Assembly (NCBI GenBank): GCA_020851035.1
Contig: JADZDM010000021.1
Span: 558,001 to 622,000, forward strand
Length of the DNA: 64,000 nt
Direction of reading: 5' to 3'
Origin: Gemmatimonadaceae bacterium
GTDB lineage: Bacteria; Gemmatimonadota; Gemmatimonadetes; Gemmatimonadales; Gemmatimonadaceae
Every line of letters starts with the position of its first letter. The first letter of the stretch is position 1. Made by a program: the position numbers and the translations under genes. Below, piece by piece: positions 52,501 to 59,589 of this stretch. The notes under the pieces were generated by a model. The model saw only the letters and a program-made list of their open reading frames with translations, ran no database searches and was not told the origin of the DNA.

Positions 52501-52824
52501 ACGGAGCTGGTGGTGCTCTCGGCGTGTGAGACAGGTCTCGGTGACTACCAGGCCGGCGAAGGGGTGTTCGGGCTGCGCCGCGCCTTCGTGCTGGCGGGCG
52601 CCGCGACGCTCATCGTCAGTCTCTGGCCGGTGCCGGACCGGCAGACGCAGGAGCTGATGTGCGACTTCTACCGGCGCCTGCAGCAGGGCACGCCGCGGGC
52701 AGAGGCGTTGCGTGACGCGCAGCTGGCGCTGAAGGTCGCGTATCCTGATCCGCGCTTCTGGGGTGCCTTCATCTGCGTTGGGGATCCGGCAGCCATGCCC
52801 GCGCCTCCGACGGGCAGGTCGTAG
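49501..52824 (+). CDS. TPR-CHAT protein (caspase-like peptidase)
   Basis: A 1107-residue protein. Residues ~40-560 are tetratricopeptide-like helical repeats (for example NALWESAEISVAMADIQEAE, LAQALNGLGNLHRQTGHLAD, YARSLRDLGVIQLASGDRAA, FANHLHGLGDLNRLEGHLAD). A coiled segment (~600-690) leads to the C-terminal CHAT domain (~780-1095): RILHLATHGFFLP with catalytic His932, and VVLSACETGLGDYQAGEGVF with catalytic Cys1009, then AGAATLIVSLWPVPDRQTQ and FYRRLQQGTPRAEALRDAQ. The His-Cys dyad is intact, so a cysteine peptidase of the caspase/separase clan is likely. There is no signal peptide. In other bacteria CHAT proteins cut specific partners in defence (for example TPR-CHAT of gRAMP/type III-E CRISPR, or gasdermin-linked proteases), but no CRISPR, NTPase or gasdermin-like gene lies here. 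A GTG at 49582 is an alternative start. Confidence 0.93.
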   Translation: MATSAARTPASSTHAPVPRSGAPSSHTVSASFGSGRSTHPTLADAEALGARARALMSTDDYAAAVPCAEQALTIAHELLEPDDARRIDLLRTVAICYCLSGREPDSLQYFAESVRILSLGTGGPDPRLVADTFIIADLFLKAGEVDHAAPYLTRFIESSRQLDGGMHDAYPGAVRALVDHHLSASGIRAAEAVLDEHMATVAVRVGEDSAFHHHMLTQYTFVLEACGRYADGQSAATQLVTLSESLFGRGSAECVSALGRLASLCRALGQLHAAQGHAISAIAICLETPELGEASLANALWESAEISVAMADIQEAERQFRQAIEIFRTVPGRADNLAQALNGLGNLHRQTGHLADAMMALSEARDLYAADGVHSLAYGQVLSEMAAVHLAGDQCAEAERLMRASLDVIEGAVGTAHPAYARSLRDLGVIQLASGDRAAARITFEAALPALRAALGEHHPLFANHLHGLGDLNRLEGHLADAEPQLTRALEMMRHTVRGTDHRIRTALRSLAGLYAATDRTALAIQLTLEALDGELEMVCQLFALTAQDERSRLLAQESALDALLTLVSRQDPQDAAAVNATVDHVLRRKGMGVEALSAERSTIHAGNHPAQAEALLALRTLRERIAQLALAGPGQEGLEVHTRLLTELEAQRTTQEIALSRDVPELALAARLRTADVAAVRAALPAGSALVEFVQFAPVDLARESREAPRLLAFVLVAGTVGRVPLHDLGVVEPIEAQLAGLRTSVTGNGETRDVLEEEDVSGPEQGGGTARSAAAGAWLRAALFDPLRPDLGEIRRLFISADGALNRLPFEILPTAAGRRLIDDYTISYVGAGRDVLRFGIARSGVATRPIVLADPDFDLSLSPTAPVTSNASEASARRGSLSFGRLPGTRREGEQVGALLGASCHFGADAVERVIKACHSPRILHLATHGFFLPDREDAPDDGAPVARLMGRLRNPMLRSGLALAGANTWLARGQLPGAAEDALLNGEDVSGLDLTATELVVLSACETGLGDYQAGEGVFGLRRAFVLAGAATLIVSLWPVPDRQTQELMCDFYRRLQQGTPRAEALRDAQLALKVAYPDPRFWGAFICVGDPAAMPAPPTGRS

Positions 52825-52926
52825 CGCACGGGCGCGTCACGGATGAGCGCCGGCAGGAGGTGCTCCGTCCCGATCGATCAGTGGCCCGGCTCGATCGCCG
52901 CCGCCACGACATCGCACCCGGGCACG

Positions 52927-53400
52927 CTATGGCGCGCCGGGTTGGATGAGCTCCCGGATTGACGCCCACCCGGACGGACTTGCGGTCGAGCGCACGTACA
53001 CCACCATGGCGCGGCCGCGCGACACGAAGGACGTGCCACCTGCCTTCGGCGTCCCACGAATCGTGAACACCGCCAGCTCCGTCGCCGTCTCGCCCGTGAT
53101 CACGAGGCTCTCGGTGCGGTTCTCCACGAACTCCAGGCGAAACTCCCCGAGCGTTGCGACGAGGTTCGCACGCACCGCAGTGCTGCCCTCGAGCAGCGGC
53201 CCGGCGCTGAGGGCCTTCACCACATCGGGGTGATGATACGCCATGATGCCATCGACATCACCGCGCGCGAACGCCGCGCGGATCGCGACACTCGTCGCGG
53301 CAAGCGCCTCGCGGGCCGGCAGGTGCGCGTCCCGCGGCCGGGAATGCGCGCAACCCGCCGCGAGCACCATCACGCCGAGCACGCCGAGGACTGGTCGCAT
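52927..53400 (-). CDS. NTF2-like/SnoaL-type (DUF4440-like) lipoprotein
   Basis: A 157-residue protein with lipoprotein signal RPVLGVLGVMVLAAGCAH (lipobox L-A-A-G-C region). The mature domain follows the NTF2-like cone fold: AATSVAIRAAFARGDVDGIM, AYHHPDVVKALSAGPLLEG, VRANLVATLGEFRLEFVENR, LVITGETATELAVFTIRG and GRAMVVYVRSTASPSGWASI. Members of this fold bind small molecules or act as accessory domains; no catalytic set is evident here. The ATG at 53400 is chosen by the signal peptide. Just upstream lies the decayed beta-lactamase-family gene. Confidence 0.82.
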   Translation of the reverse strand: MRPVLGVLGVMVLAAGCAHSRPRDAHLPAREALAATSVAIRAAFARGDVDGIMAYHHPDVVKALSAGPLLEGSTAVRANLVATLGEFRLEFVENRTESLVITGETATELAVFTIRGTPKAGGTSFVSRGRAMVVYVRSTASPSGWASIRELIQPGAP

Positions 53401-53426
53401 CAAGTTCCTCTGTTCGGTGGTGTGTG

Positions 53427-54146
53427 TCACGGCTGAATTCTGCGGCGGTGGCGCATCACCCGCCACCCCCACAGCGCGACCATGGTCGCGAGACCGAGCA
53501 GCCACGGCACGAATGCGAGCGCACGGCGCGACCGGTCGACAGGACGTCCGCGACTCCCGTCTGCCAGAGCGTCCACTCACTGCCGATCGCGGAAGCCAGC
53601 GTGGGGTGCCCTGTGACCAGCACGATCACGGCATCTCCATTGTCCGGGTTGATCCGCATCGACGTGTTGATGGCTGGTGCGTTGGCGCCATCGTGGCCGT
53701 ACACGAACGCGCCGCTGGCCGTCGGGGCGTAAAGCGCCACGCCAAGCCCCCGGATGTCGAGCCCGAACTTGCGGCCGTGCGGGAGCCGCATGCGATCGAG
53801 GGCCGCCCGTTGCAGCAGCACGCTGGCACCGGCATCGGACCGCACCTGCGCCTGGGCGAAGGCGACCCTCGCTGGGCAGGTAGTCGCCGAAGCCCAGTCC
53901 ATCCGTCAACCCGGCCGTGTGTGACAACAACCGGCGGATCGTGACCTGCCGTGCGTCGAACGGCCCAGCCGGGAGTTGCCACTGCCTGAGATGGGCCGTC
54001 ACCGGCGCATCCAGGTCCACCCGGCCCGCCTCCAGCAACTGCATCACGGCGTAGGCGGTGAACCACTTGCTCATCGACGCCAGCGGAAATCGGGTGTCCC
54101 GATCCACCGGATCGATGGACGGTGTGTACTGCTCGGCATACACCAC
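53427..54146 (-). pseudogene. Decayed serine hydrolase (beta-lactamase class C-like family)
   Basis: Parts of one gene are spread over three frames. Frame one (from 54146) reads DRDTRFPLASMSKWFTAYAV with the S-x-x-K motif (SMSK), then QVTIRRLLSHTAGLTDGLGF. Near 53870 the reading shifts to a frame giving RKFGLDIRGLGVALYAP, GAFVYGHDGANAPAINTS and NGDAVIVLVTGHPTLASAIG (the H-D-G site equivalent to K-T-G). Near 53540 it shifts again to LAFVPWLLGLATMVALWGW, the C-terminal membrane helix, ending at 53427. The middle ~80-100 residues with the Y-x-N/Y-S-G motif are missing, and the N-terminus is short. So at least two frameshifts and an internal deletion are present; the gene is not functional unless the assembly is wrong. 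An intact relative lies at 62609-63886. Confidence 0.8.
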
Positions 54147-54250
54147 GTCCTGCCATGGCGGGGTGGGCGTTCGCGTCGTACTCTGGGCGAATCGTCAACC
54201 GACACCGATCGAAATTCCCGTCCCGACAACCGCATCAGCGGCGGCGGACC

Positions 54251-54715
54251 GTGCGAACTCGACTCCAATGCGCCAGACGCACCATCTACACAGGCCTCGT
54301 CAGCCTGTCGAGCCTGACCGTTGCCGTTGACGCGCCAGCGCAGGGCAACGCTCGCGCTGCCGCCTGGTATGGTGACTATCGCTATGAGCACTACGCCGGA
54401 AGAACCGTTGGGGGGTCACCCATCACCTTCACGTATCGGCTGCACCTTGGCGACGATGGCTGTCGCATCGAGGTGGAAGGGTACCAGACCAGCGAGCAGA
54501 TGCTGTGCACTGCGCGCATGCAGGGTCAGGGCCTTCGGGTTGCCTTTCGCAGTTACCCCGATGGCCGCACCACCAATGCCAATGGCATACGGACGGTTGC
54601 GGACGGCGGCCACCTGCTGACTCTGGTCCGCTCGACGCGGGGGGTGGTCACCCGTTGGAGCGCTGACCTTCGGCCGCCAGGCCGTGTTCCGAGTGTGAGC
54701 CTGCGCCGTCGTTGA
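54251..54715 (+). CDS. DUF5991-like exported protein
   Basis: A 154-residue protein. The likely GTG start at 54251 gives a basic N-terminus and hydrophobic stretch (TIYTGLVSLSSLTVAVDAPA) that looks like a signal peptide. The mature part reads AWYGDYRYEHYAGRTVGGSP, ITFTYRLHLGDDGCRIEVEG, YQTSEQMLCTARMQGQGLRV and AFRSYPDGRT, the pattern I associate with DUF5991 (W-Y-G-x-Y-R/E-Y-E and a Y/F-Q-T-x-E motif). Two Cys may pair. Function unknown. It runs opposite to the decayed serine hydrolase, so a local rearrangement may have brought it there. Confidence 0.65.
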   Translation: MRTRLQCARRTIYTGLVSLSSLTVAVDAPAQGNARAAAWYGDYRYEHYAGRTVGGSPITFTYRLHLGDDGCRIEVEGYQTSEQMLCTARMQGQGLRVAFRSYPDGRTTNANGIRTVADGGHLLTLVRSTRGVVTRWSADLRPPGRVPSVSLRRR

Positions 54716-54868
54716 TTGAGACTGGCGGAATAGCCATCCACACCAGCGCGGTATTAGCGCAGACGTCATCGACAGACGGTCCGTTGCGGGCGGCCGGCGG
54801 GGGCAGAAACGCTCTGGCGTGCCATCACGAGCGGACGGGGGGCACGGTCCGTGCTCCGGCCGACGATG

Positions 54869-56038
54869 TCACACTGCCGAGAAATCCCGGTTCGCGCGCA
54901 CATGGTACGTCCGGGTGCGCCAGGTGATGGTCCGATCCAGCAGGGCATGCATCAGGTGCAAAGGCTGCAGCAGTTCCGACACCAGCGAGAGCACGACACG
55001 GTGCCGATGGCGCGCTGTCAGGGCACGCTGGATTCCGATCACCACGAAGGCGCGCAGCAGCACGACGATGCCGGTGAGGACCCATGGCAACGGGCTCCCC
55101 GCGAGTACGGTGGCGACGAGCATCACCAGCAACAGCGCTGGCGGTGCCGCATGCAGGATCACGATCAGCAATTGCACCGCGCGCCCCTGATCTCGGAGCA
55201 GCAGCCACGCGAACACGAACCACCGGTGCATCTGCCGCCAGTACCTGCCGAACGTTGGCGTACTGGTCTCCAGTGCCACCGGCGCGGTGGACTGGACGAT
55301 GCGCCGCCCCCGGCCGCGAAAGAGCTGCGCGACCGCGAGGTCATCGGCAAGGCATCTCACCACGGGCGCGAGCGAGTCAGCACCAGAGACTTGCACCGTC
55401 CGCGCCGCGTAGCACATCCCGTTGATCGAGACGGGCGCCATCACCGGCAGCAGCGACAGGTACGTGAGCGCACTGTTGTTGTTCACGAACTGCGCCAGCA
55501 CCCCCGCGCCCAGGTCGCGGCCGTGGTCACGATAGAACGGCAAGGCGGTCACGAGATCTGCATCGTCGAGCTCCGTGACCATCTGCTGCAGGCTCCGCGG
55601 GCTCAGCCTGGCATCGTCGTCCAGGACGACGGCGATGGGCCTCGCGACCGTGTCGAGCGCAGGCGCAAGCTTGTACAGCTTCGGGTTCACGCCCGGAGGC
55701 GCCGCGTCGAAGTGCTGCACGTCGATGGCGACGGACGGGTGCGCGCGGCGGATCGCACTGACGATGCGGCCCGCGACAAGATCATTGCGGTCGACCAGCC
55801 AGAGAAACTGCACATGGGGCAATGCCGTGACAGTGTCGGCCAGCACCTCCGGCAGTCGCGGATCGCCGCTCAGGATCGGCTGCAGCACGCAGACCGACTG
55901 CATCCAGTCTGCCGGGGGCGGTGCCGCGCGCCGGGCACGCTGCCGACTCTCGCGAATGCTGATCCACACGCCAGCGCCCTTGAGCGCCAGCAGCAGCAGG
56001 TATGCGGCGCTGCACACCGCGGCAATCAGCGCCGCCAT
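54869..56038 (-). CDS. Membrane glycosyltransferase, family 2/21 (ceramide-glucosyltransferase-like)
   Basis: A 389-residue protein. An N-terminal helix (MAALIAAVCSAAYLLLLALK) is followed by the GT-A domain: VCVLQPILSGDPRLPEVLAD, FLWLVDRNDLVAGRIVSAIR, AVVLDDDARLSPRSLQQMVT (Asp triplet for UDP-sugar/metal), LTYLSLLPVMAPVSINGMCY, RCLADDLAVAQLF (catalytic base region) and the Q-x-x-R-W motif in YWRQMHRWFVFAW. Three C-terminal helices follow (VQLLIVILHAAPPALLLVML, GSPLPWVLTGIVVLLRAFVV). It resembles GT21/HpnI-type enzymes that add a sugar to a membrane lipid. It overlaps the upstream epimerase gene by 13 bp, so the two act together. Confidence 0.88.
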   Translation of the reverse strand: MAALIAAVCSAAYLLLLALKGAGVWISIRESRQRARRAAPPPADWMQSVCVLQPILSGDPRLPEVLADTVTALPHVQFLWLVDRNDLVAGRIVSAIRRAHPSVAIDVQHFDAAPPGVNPKLYKLAPALDTVARPIAVVLDDDARLSPRSLQQMVTELDDADLVTALPFYRDHGRDLGAGVLAQFVNNNSALTYLSLLPVMAPVSINGMCYAARTVQVSGADSLAPVVRCLADDLAVAQLFRGRGRRIVQSTAPVALETSTPTFGRYWRQMHRWFVFAWLLLRDQGRAVQLLIVILHAAPPALLLVMLVATVLAGSPLPWVLTGIVVLLRAFVVIGIQRALTARHRHRVVLSLVSELLQPLHLMHALLDRTITWRTRTYHVRANRDFSAV

Positions 56039-56982
56039 TGCGCCCGCTGCCAGGCGACGAAGCGGCTCACGCCTTCCCGCAGCCCCACACCTGGCTTGCC
56101 GAGGTCGGCCAGCGCCCGCGCCACATCGAACGTCTTCGAGTAGGCGAACACACCCACGCCAAAGCGAGTCAGCGGCGGCTCGCCGGGGAGCGGCAGCGCC
56201 CGAAAGAGCCACTCCAGGGCACCGGCGGCACGCATCGCGGTCGAGATGTGCAGCCGGCGCCGTGGCGCCCGCACTCCGAGTTGCGCAAGCACGTCGAGCA
56301 GCAGCGCCTGCAGTGGCACGGGCTCGGCATTCGTCAGGTTGTAGCTGCCGCTGATGGCCATGGCGGTGGCGGCCTGCAACAGGTAATCGCACAGCACGTC
56401 GATGAAGATCAGGTCGCCGACGACGACCTCGCTCGACCCCACCAGGAGTGGCAATACTCCTTTCCGTGCGGCCGCGAGCACGCGCGGAAAGAGCACCGTG
56501 TCCCCCGGCCCGAAAACCGCGCGTGGGCGGAGCACCACAGACTCACCCTCGTAGCCGCGCAGCAGCTCCTCGCCCCGGTACTTCGTCGCCGCGTACTCGT
56601 TGACGAACGTCGGACCGATCGGGCTCGACTCGGTCAGCGCGTGCTGATGGGCGTTGCGATAGAACACCGAGCTGGATGACACATAGATCAGTCGCGGATG
56701 GCCGCGCCGCCGGCAGAAGTCGATCACATGCTGCGTGGCACGGACGTTCTGCCGGTCGAACTCGGCGGGCGTGCCCCACGGTGATGCCCGCGCGGCGGCG
56801 TGGATCACGACGTCCGGCGTATCCGGCAGGTCGAATGGCAGGGTCAGGTCCACCCGGTGGTAGCGCGGCAGGTTGCACTCCCGTCGCCCCAGTCCGGTCA
56901 GGTGCAGATCCTTGCGGTCTGCGAAGCGACGCACGAAGGCACCCCCGACAAAGCCGGACGCACCGGTGACCAGGATTCGCAT
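56026..56982 (-). CDS. NAD(P)-dependent sugar epimerase/dehydratase (extended SDR)
   Basis: A 318-residue extended short-chain dehydrogenase. The nucleotide site is MRILVTGASGFVGGAFVRRF (G-x-x-G-x-x-G). DVVIHAAARASPWG is the N-A-A-A-like motif; IYVSSSSVFY supplies the catalytic Ser; NEYAATKYRGEELL supplies Tyr and Lys (Y-x-x-x-K). VVLRPRAVFGPGDTVLFPRV is the substrate-binding loop. Family members epimerise or dehydrate nucleotide sugars or act as 3-beta-hydroxysteroid dehydrogenase/isomerase (HpnA-like). Paired with a lipid-type glycosyltransferase, a role in glycolipid synthesis is the best guess. Confidence 0.91.
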   Translation of the reverse strand: MRILVTGASGFVGGAFVRRFADRKDLHLTGLGRRECNLPRYHRVDLTLPFDLPDTPDVVIHAAARASPWGTPAEFDRQNVRATQHVIDFCRRRGHPRLIYVSSSSVFYRNAHQHALTESSPIGPTFVNEYAATKYRGEELLRGYEGESVVLRPRAVFGPGDTVLFPRVLAAARKGVLPLLVGSSEVVVGDLIFIDVLCDYLLQAATAMAISGSYNLTNAEPVPLQALLLDVLAQLGVRAPRRRLHISTAMRAAGALEWLFRALPLPGEPPLTRFGVGVFAYSKTFDVARALADLGKPGVGLREGVSRFVAWQRAQWRR

Positions 56983-57274
56983 GCCGCTCGCGAGACGGTG
57001 AGTGGGTGTGCCCGGGCTGCCAGCAGTGACGCGCAACGCCGCTGACAAGTATGCGCGCGGCGCCACACACCGTCCACCCGGAACGGCCCCGCCCGGGGAG
57101 CCCGTTGCCGCTTCGGTGCCGGCGCGTTCGGCTGCGAGCGCGCTCGCGTGACCCATACTGCCGCGATGGAGTATTCCCGTGCTACCTGCGCACGCCATCA
57201 TCCGAGAGCACTCAACCGCGAGGAACGCCGCGGCGCGCATCCACCTGCTGCGCGTACGCCGGCACACCGTCGAC

Positions 57275-57646
57275 ATGAACCAGTCACTCAGCCCTGCCCA
57301 GCTGCTCCGTCAGGCCGGCGACCTGCGGCTGCCACGGCGGTGTCGACTCGCGAGTCGGCTGCTGGCCGATGCGATTCTCGCGTGGCCGGAGCCGAGCGCA
57401 ACGCTTGGGGAATTTGCGGAACACGTGCATGCCCGCACGGGCGAGTGTGTGACGCGCGACACGGTGCAGGCGTTGGCCGGCCGCTCCGACCGCCGGAATG
57501 ATCCGTGGACGGGCGAGGCGCTGGATGCCCTCACGCGGATCTTCCGCCTGGTGCCAGGGTGTGCATCACTGCGTGACCTGGATGACGTTCCTGCGGCGCG
57601 CTGGCGTTTCACGACGCGAGACGGAGGCTCCCTGCCGGGGCGCTGA
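57275..57646 (+). CDS. Hypothetical protein, 123 aa
   Basis: Not recognised. The ATG at 57275 begins MNQSLSPAQLLRQAGDLRLP, followed by CRLASRLLADAILAWPEPSA, TLGEFAEHVHARTGECVTRD, TVQALAGRSDRRNDPWTGEA and LDALTRIFRLVPGCASLRDL. The chain looks mostly helical and soluble, which is more natural than the overlapping frames. The HARTGECVTRDTVQAL stretch could be a helix-turn-helix, but this is weak. It lies 150 bp before blaI on the same strand. Confidence 0.5.
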   Translation: MNQSLSPAQLLRQAGDLRLPRRCRLASRLLADAILAWPEPSATLGEFAEHVHARTGECVTRDTVQALAGRSDRRNDPWTGEALDALTRIFRLVPGCASLRDLDDVPAARWRFTTRDGGSLPGR

Positions 57647-57760
57647 CTCCGAGGTCGCGCGGGCCTGGCCCGCGGCCTCCCGTGGCGATCCAGCGGCCCC
57701 CGTCGGCCCCGGGGAGCCCGTGCGATCCCCGGCCCCGCCAGGTGCACCCGCGCTCGAGGC

Positions 57761-57788
57761 TTGACACCTACGATGCCCATCGTACATG
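57761..57788 (+). promoter_or_regulatory. blaI promoter (TTGACA-N16-TACATG)
   Basis: A perfect -35 TTGACA (57761-57766), 16-bp spacer, then TACATG(AT) at 57783-57790 as -10. The spacer holds the palindrome 57769-57784, so repressor binding would block RNA polymerase. It lies about 10-30 bp before the blaI ATG (57797). Confidence 0.65.
57769..57784. promoter_or_regulatory. BlaI/MecI-type operator (TACGATG-CC-CATCGTA)
   Basis: Two perfect 7-bp arms around a 2-bp centre. BlaI/MecI/CopY repressors bind TACA/TGTA-type dyads (consensus TACNNNT-ANNNGTA); the outer TAC...GTA matches. The site between -35 and -10 predicts autorepression of the whole downstream operon. Confidence 0.65.
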
Positions 57789-57796
57789 ATGGTGCC

Positions 57797-58183
57797 ATGC
57801 GATCCAGCATGCCACCGACCGAAGCCGAACTGGCCGCCTTGCGCGTGCTCTGGGACCAGGGCCCATCCACAGTGCGCGCGGTGCATGACACGCTGTATCA
57901 CGATTCGGACGTGGGCTACACCACGACGCTGAAGCTGCTGCAGAACCTTCACGCAAAGCGCCTCGTGCGCCGTGACGACACGGGGAAGCAGCATGTCTTC
58001 GAGGCGATCGTCACCGAAGCCGCCACCGTGCGACAGCACGTCGGCCGCCTGATCGATGCCACGTTCAACGGGTCCGCGGCGGAACTGGCCATGCGTGCCC
58101 TCGAGGCACGCCCGGTCTCGGCGAGCGAACTGGCAGAGCTGAAGCGCATGGTTGCCACCCTCAAGGCACGCGAGTCACGATGA
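57797..58183 (+). CDS. BlaI/MecI/CopY-family repressor
   Basis: A 128-residue winged-helix regulator: PPTEAELAALRVLWDQGPST, VRAVHDTLYHDSDVGYTTTL (recognition helix region), KLLQNLHAKRLVRRDDTGKQ and HVFEAIVTEAATVRQHVGRL, followed by the C-terminal dimerisation helices containing SASELAELKRMVATLKA. In known systems the partner M56 peptidase (BlaR1/MecR1) causes repressor cleavage upon signal. The operator 57769-57784 lies just upstream. The ATG at 57797 is used because the promoter overlaps the longer frame. The M56 gene starts 10 bp after the stop. Confidence 0.93.
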   Translation: MRSSMPPTEAELAALRVLWDQGPSTVRAVHDTLYHDSDVGYTTTLKLLQNLHAKRLVRRDDTGKQHVFEAIVTEAATVRQHVGRLIDATFNGSAAELAMRALEARPVSASELAELKRMVATLKARESR

Positions 58184-58193
58184 CGTCGCGCGC

Positions 58194-59564
58194 ATGTCTC
58201 TGATCGTGGACCGGTATCCGCTGCTGCTGGCCGGGTGGGGAGCCCTGTCGCTGAGCGTCCTGGCGTGGGCGCTCCTGGCACCGGTGTCGGGCGCTGCCGT
58301 GCTGAGCGACGACCCGGCGCGACGCTACGCCGTGCTCACCCGACGACTCGCCGCCGCAGTCGCACTCGTGCCGGCTACGGGACTGCTCCTCAACCGTGAA
58401 GTCGCACAGGCGGTGAGGCGGGTTTCCGCCGAGGCCATGCTCGCGCCGGCGAGCGGTGACACCGGCATCCTGCGGCACGCGCTCGATGCCAGCGCCATCG
58501 AAGGTGCGTTGCTCGTCCTCGGGGTCGCGTGGCTGGCGGGTCTCGTGTGGCAGATGGTTCGCCTCGGCGCAGGACTGCGCTGGGAACGCCGGGTTCGGCG
58601 TTCGGTACGGCCGGCGCCACCGGCGTTGCAACGCCGACTCGACGACGCCTGTGGCCGGCTCGGGCTCTCACAACGCGTGCTCATCGGCACCGGGCCCGTG
58701 GATTCTCCGATGCTGATCGGTCGCGTGACGCCGATCATCGTGGTCCCCCGCTTCCGCTGGTACGGAAGCGAGGCGCACTGTGATGCCCTGCTGCTGCACG
58801 AGCTCGCGCACCTGCAGCGCGGTGACCGGTGGTCGAATGTCGCGATACTCGCCGCCGCGACACTGCTCTGGTGGCATCCGTCGGTCCGCCACACCATTCG
58901 CACGGCGCAACACGACCGCGAGTTCGCGTGCGATGATGTGGTCGCGCAGCAGGGCGGCGCATCACAGGCGCTGGCGGAAGCGCTGGTGGCGCTCGCGGAT
59001 GTGCGACGCGCAGCCATCGGCACGGGCACGGCACTCACCGCCACGGCCCATCCCCTGGTGGCACGCGTGCACCGCCTGCTCGATGCACCGGGCGCCAGCC
59101 GCGACCTGGCGCCAGCGCTCCCGTCCCGGCGCTCGCGATGGATGGCCTCGCCTGCTCTCGTCACCCGAATGCTCCTCGGCGCCGTGCCGTGTTGCATGAT
59201 CGCGGTCGCCGCCAGCGCGCACGAGCGCACCACCCGCTCGTTCGCGCGGAGCTGGATGTCTCCGCCCACGCTGATCACCGTGCGTGCCGTGGATCCCGCC
59301 GGGACGTTTGCGCTGGCCATGCGGAGGGGGCGCGTCGAGCACGTCACGATGGACTCGTCCCCCGTGTCCCCGTCGCGCGTGACCGTCGCCGGTGACTCGG
59401 TCGCGATCCGTGATCCCAGCGGCGCACGCGTGTTGACGCTCGCGCTCGACCCCCGCGGGGCGATCCGCTGGGATCCCCGTCCGGCACCGGCGCATGGCAC
59501 CACTGGAGCGCCACAGCACCCGATGCGGCTTGACAAGCGGTCCCCCGCCCCCGGATTCCCCTGA
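58194..59564 (+). CDS. M56 (BlaR1/MecR1)-family membrane metallopeptidase
   Basis: A 456-residue membrane protein. Helices: YPLLLAGWGALSLSVLAWAL, RRLAAAVALVPATGLLL, GALLVLGVAWLAGLVWQMV and a fourth near VTRMLLGAVPCCMIAVAASA. The zinc motif HELAH (202-206) is in LLLHELAHLQRGDRWSNVAI, with the third ligand in the downstream HDREFACDDVVAQQ. The sensor part after the last helix is short (about 110 residues) and does not resemble a penicillin-binding sensor domain, so the signal is not necessarily a beta-lactam. It pairs with the BlaI repressor. Confidence 0.92.
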   Translation: MSLIVDRYPLLLAGWGALSLSVLAWALLAPVSGAAVLSDDPARRYAVLTRRLAAAVALVPATGLLLNREVAQAVRRVSAEAMLAPASGDTGILRHALDASAIEGALLVLGVAWLAGLVWQMVRLGAGLRWERRVRRSVRPAPPALQRRLDDACGRLGLSQRVLIGTGPVDSPMLIGRVTPIIVVPRFRWYGSEAHCDALLLHELAHLQRGDRWSNVAILAAATLLWWHPSVRHTIRTAQHDREFACDDVVAQQGGASQALAEALVALADVRRAAIGTGTALTATAHPLVARVHRLLDAPGASRDLAPALPSRRSRWMASPALVTRMLLGAVPCCMIAVAASAHERTTRSFARSWMSPPTLITVRAVDPAGTFALAMRRGRVEHVTMDSSPVSPSRVTVAGDSVAIRDPSGARVLTLALDPRGAIRWDPRPAPAHGTTGAPQHPMRLDKRSPAPGFP

Positions 59565-59589
59565 GCCCTGGCACACGGCAGCGACCCCA

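Noticed and set aside
53427-54146. Treating the broken serine hydrolase frames as separate small genes
   Set aside because: Motifs in the three frames occur in family order and complete each other, so one decayed gene explains them better.
57179-57274. Longer N-terminus for the 123-residue protein before blaI
   Set aside because: The added residues are Arg/His/Ala-rich; the ATG at 57275 gives a more natural protein start.
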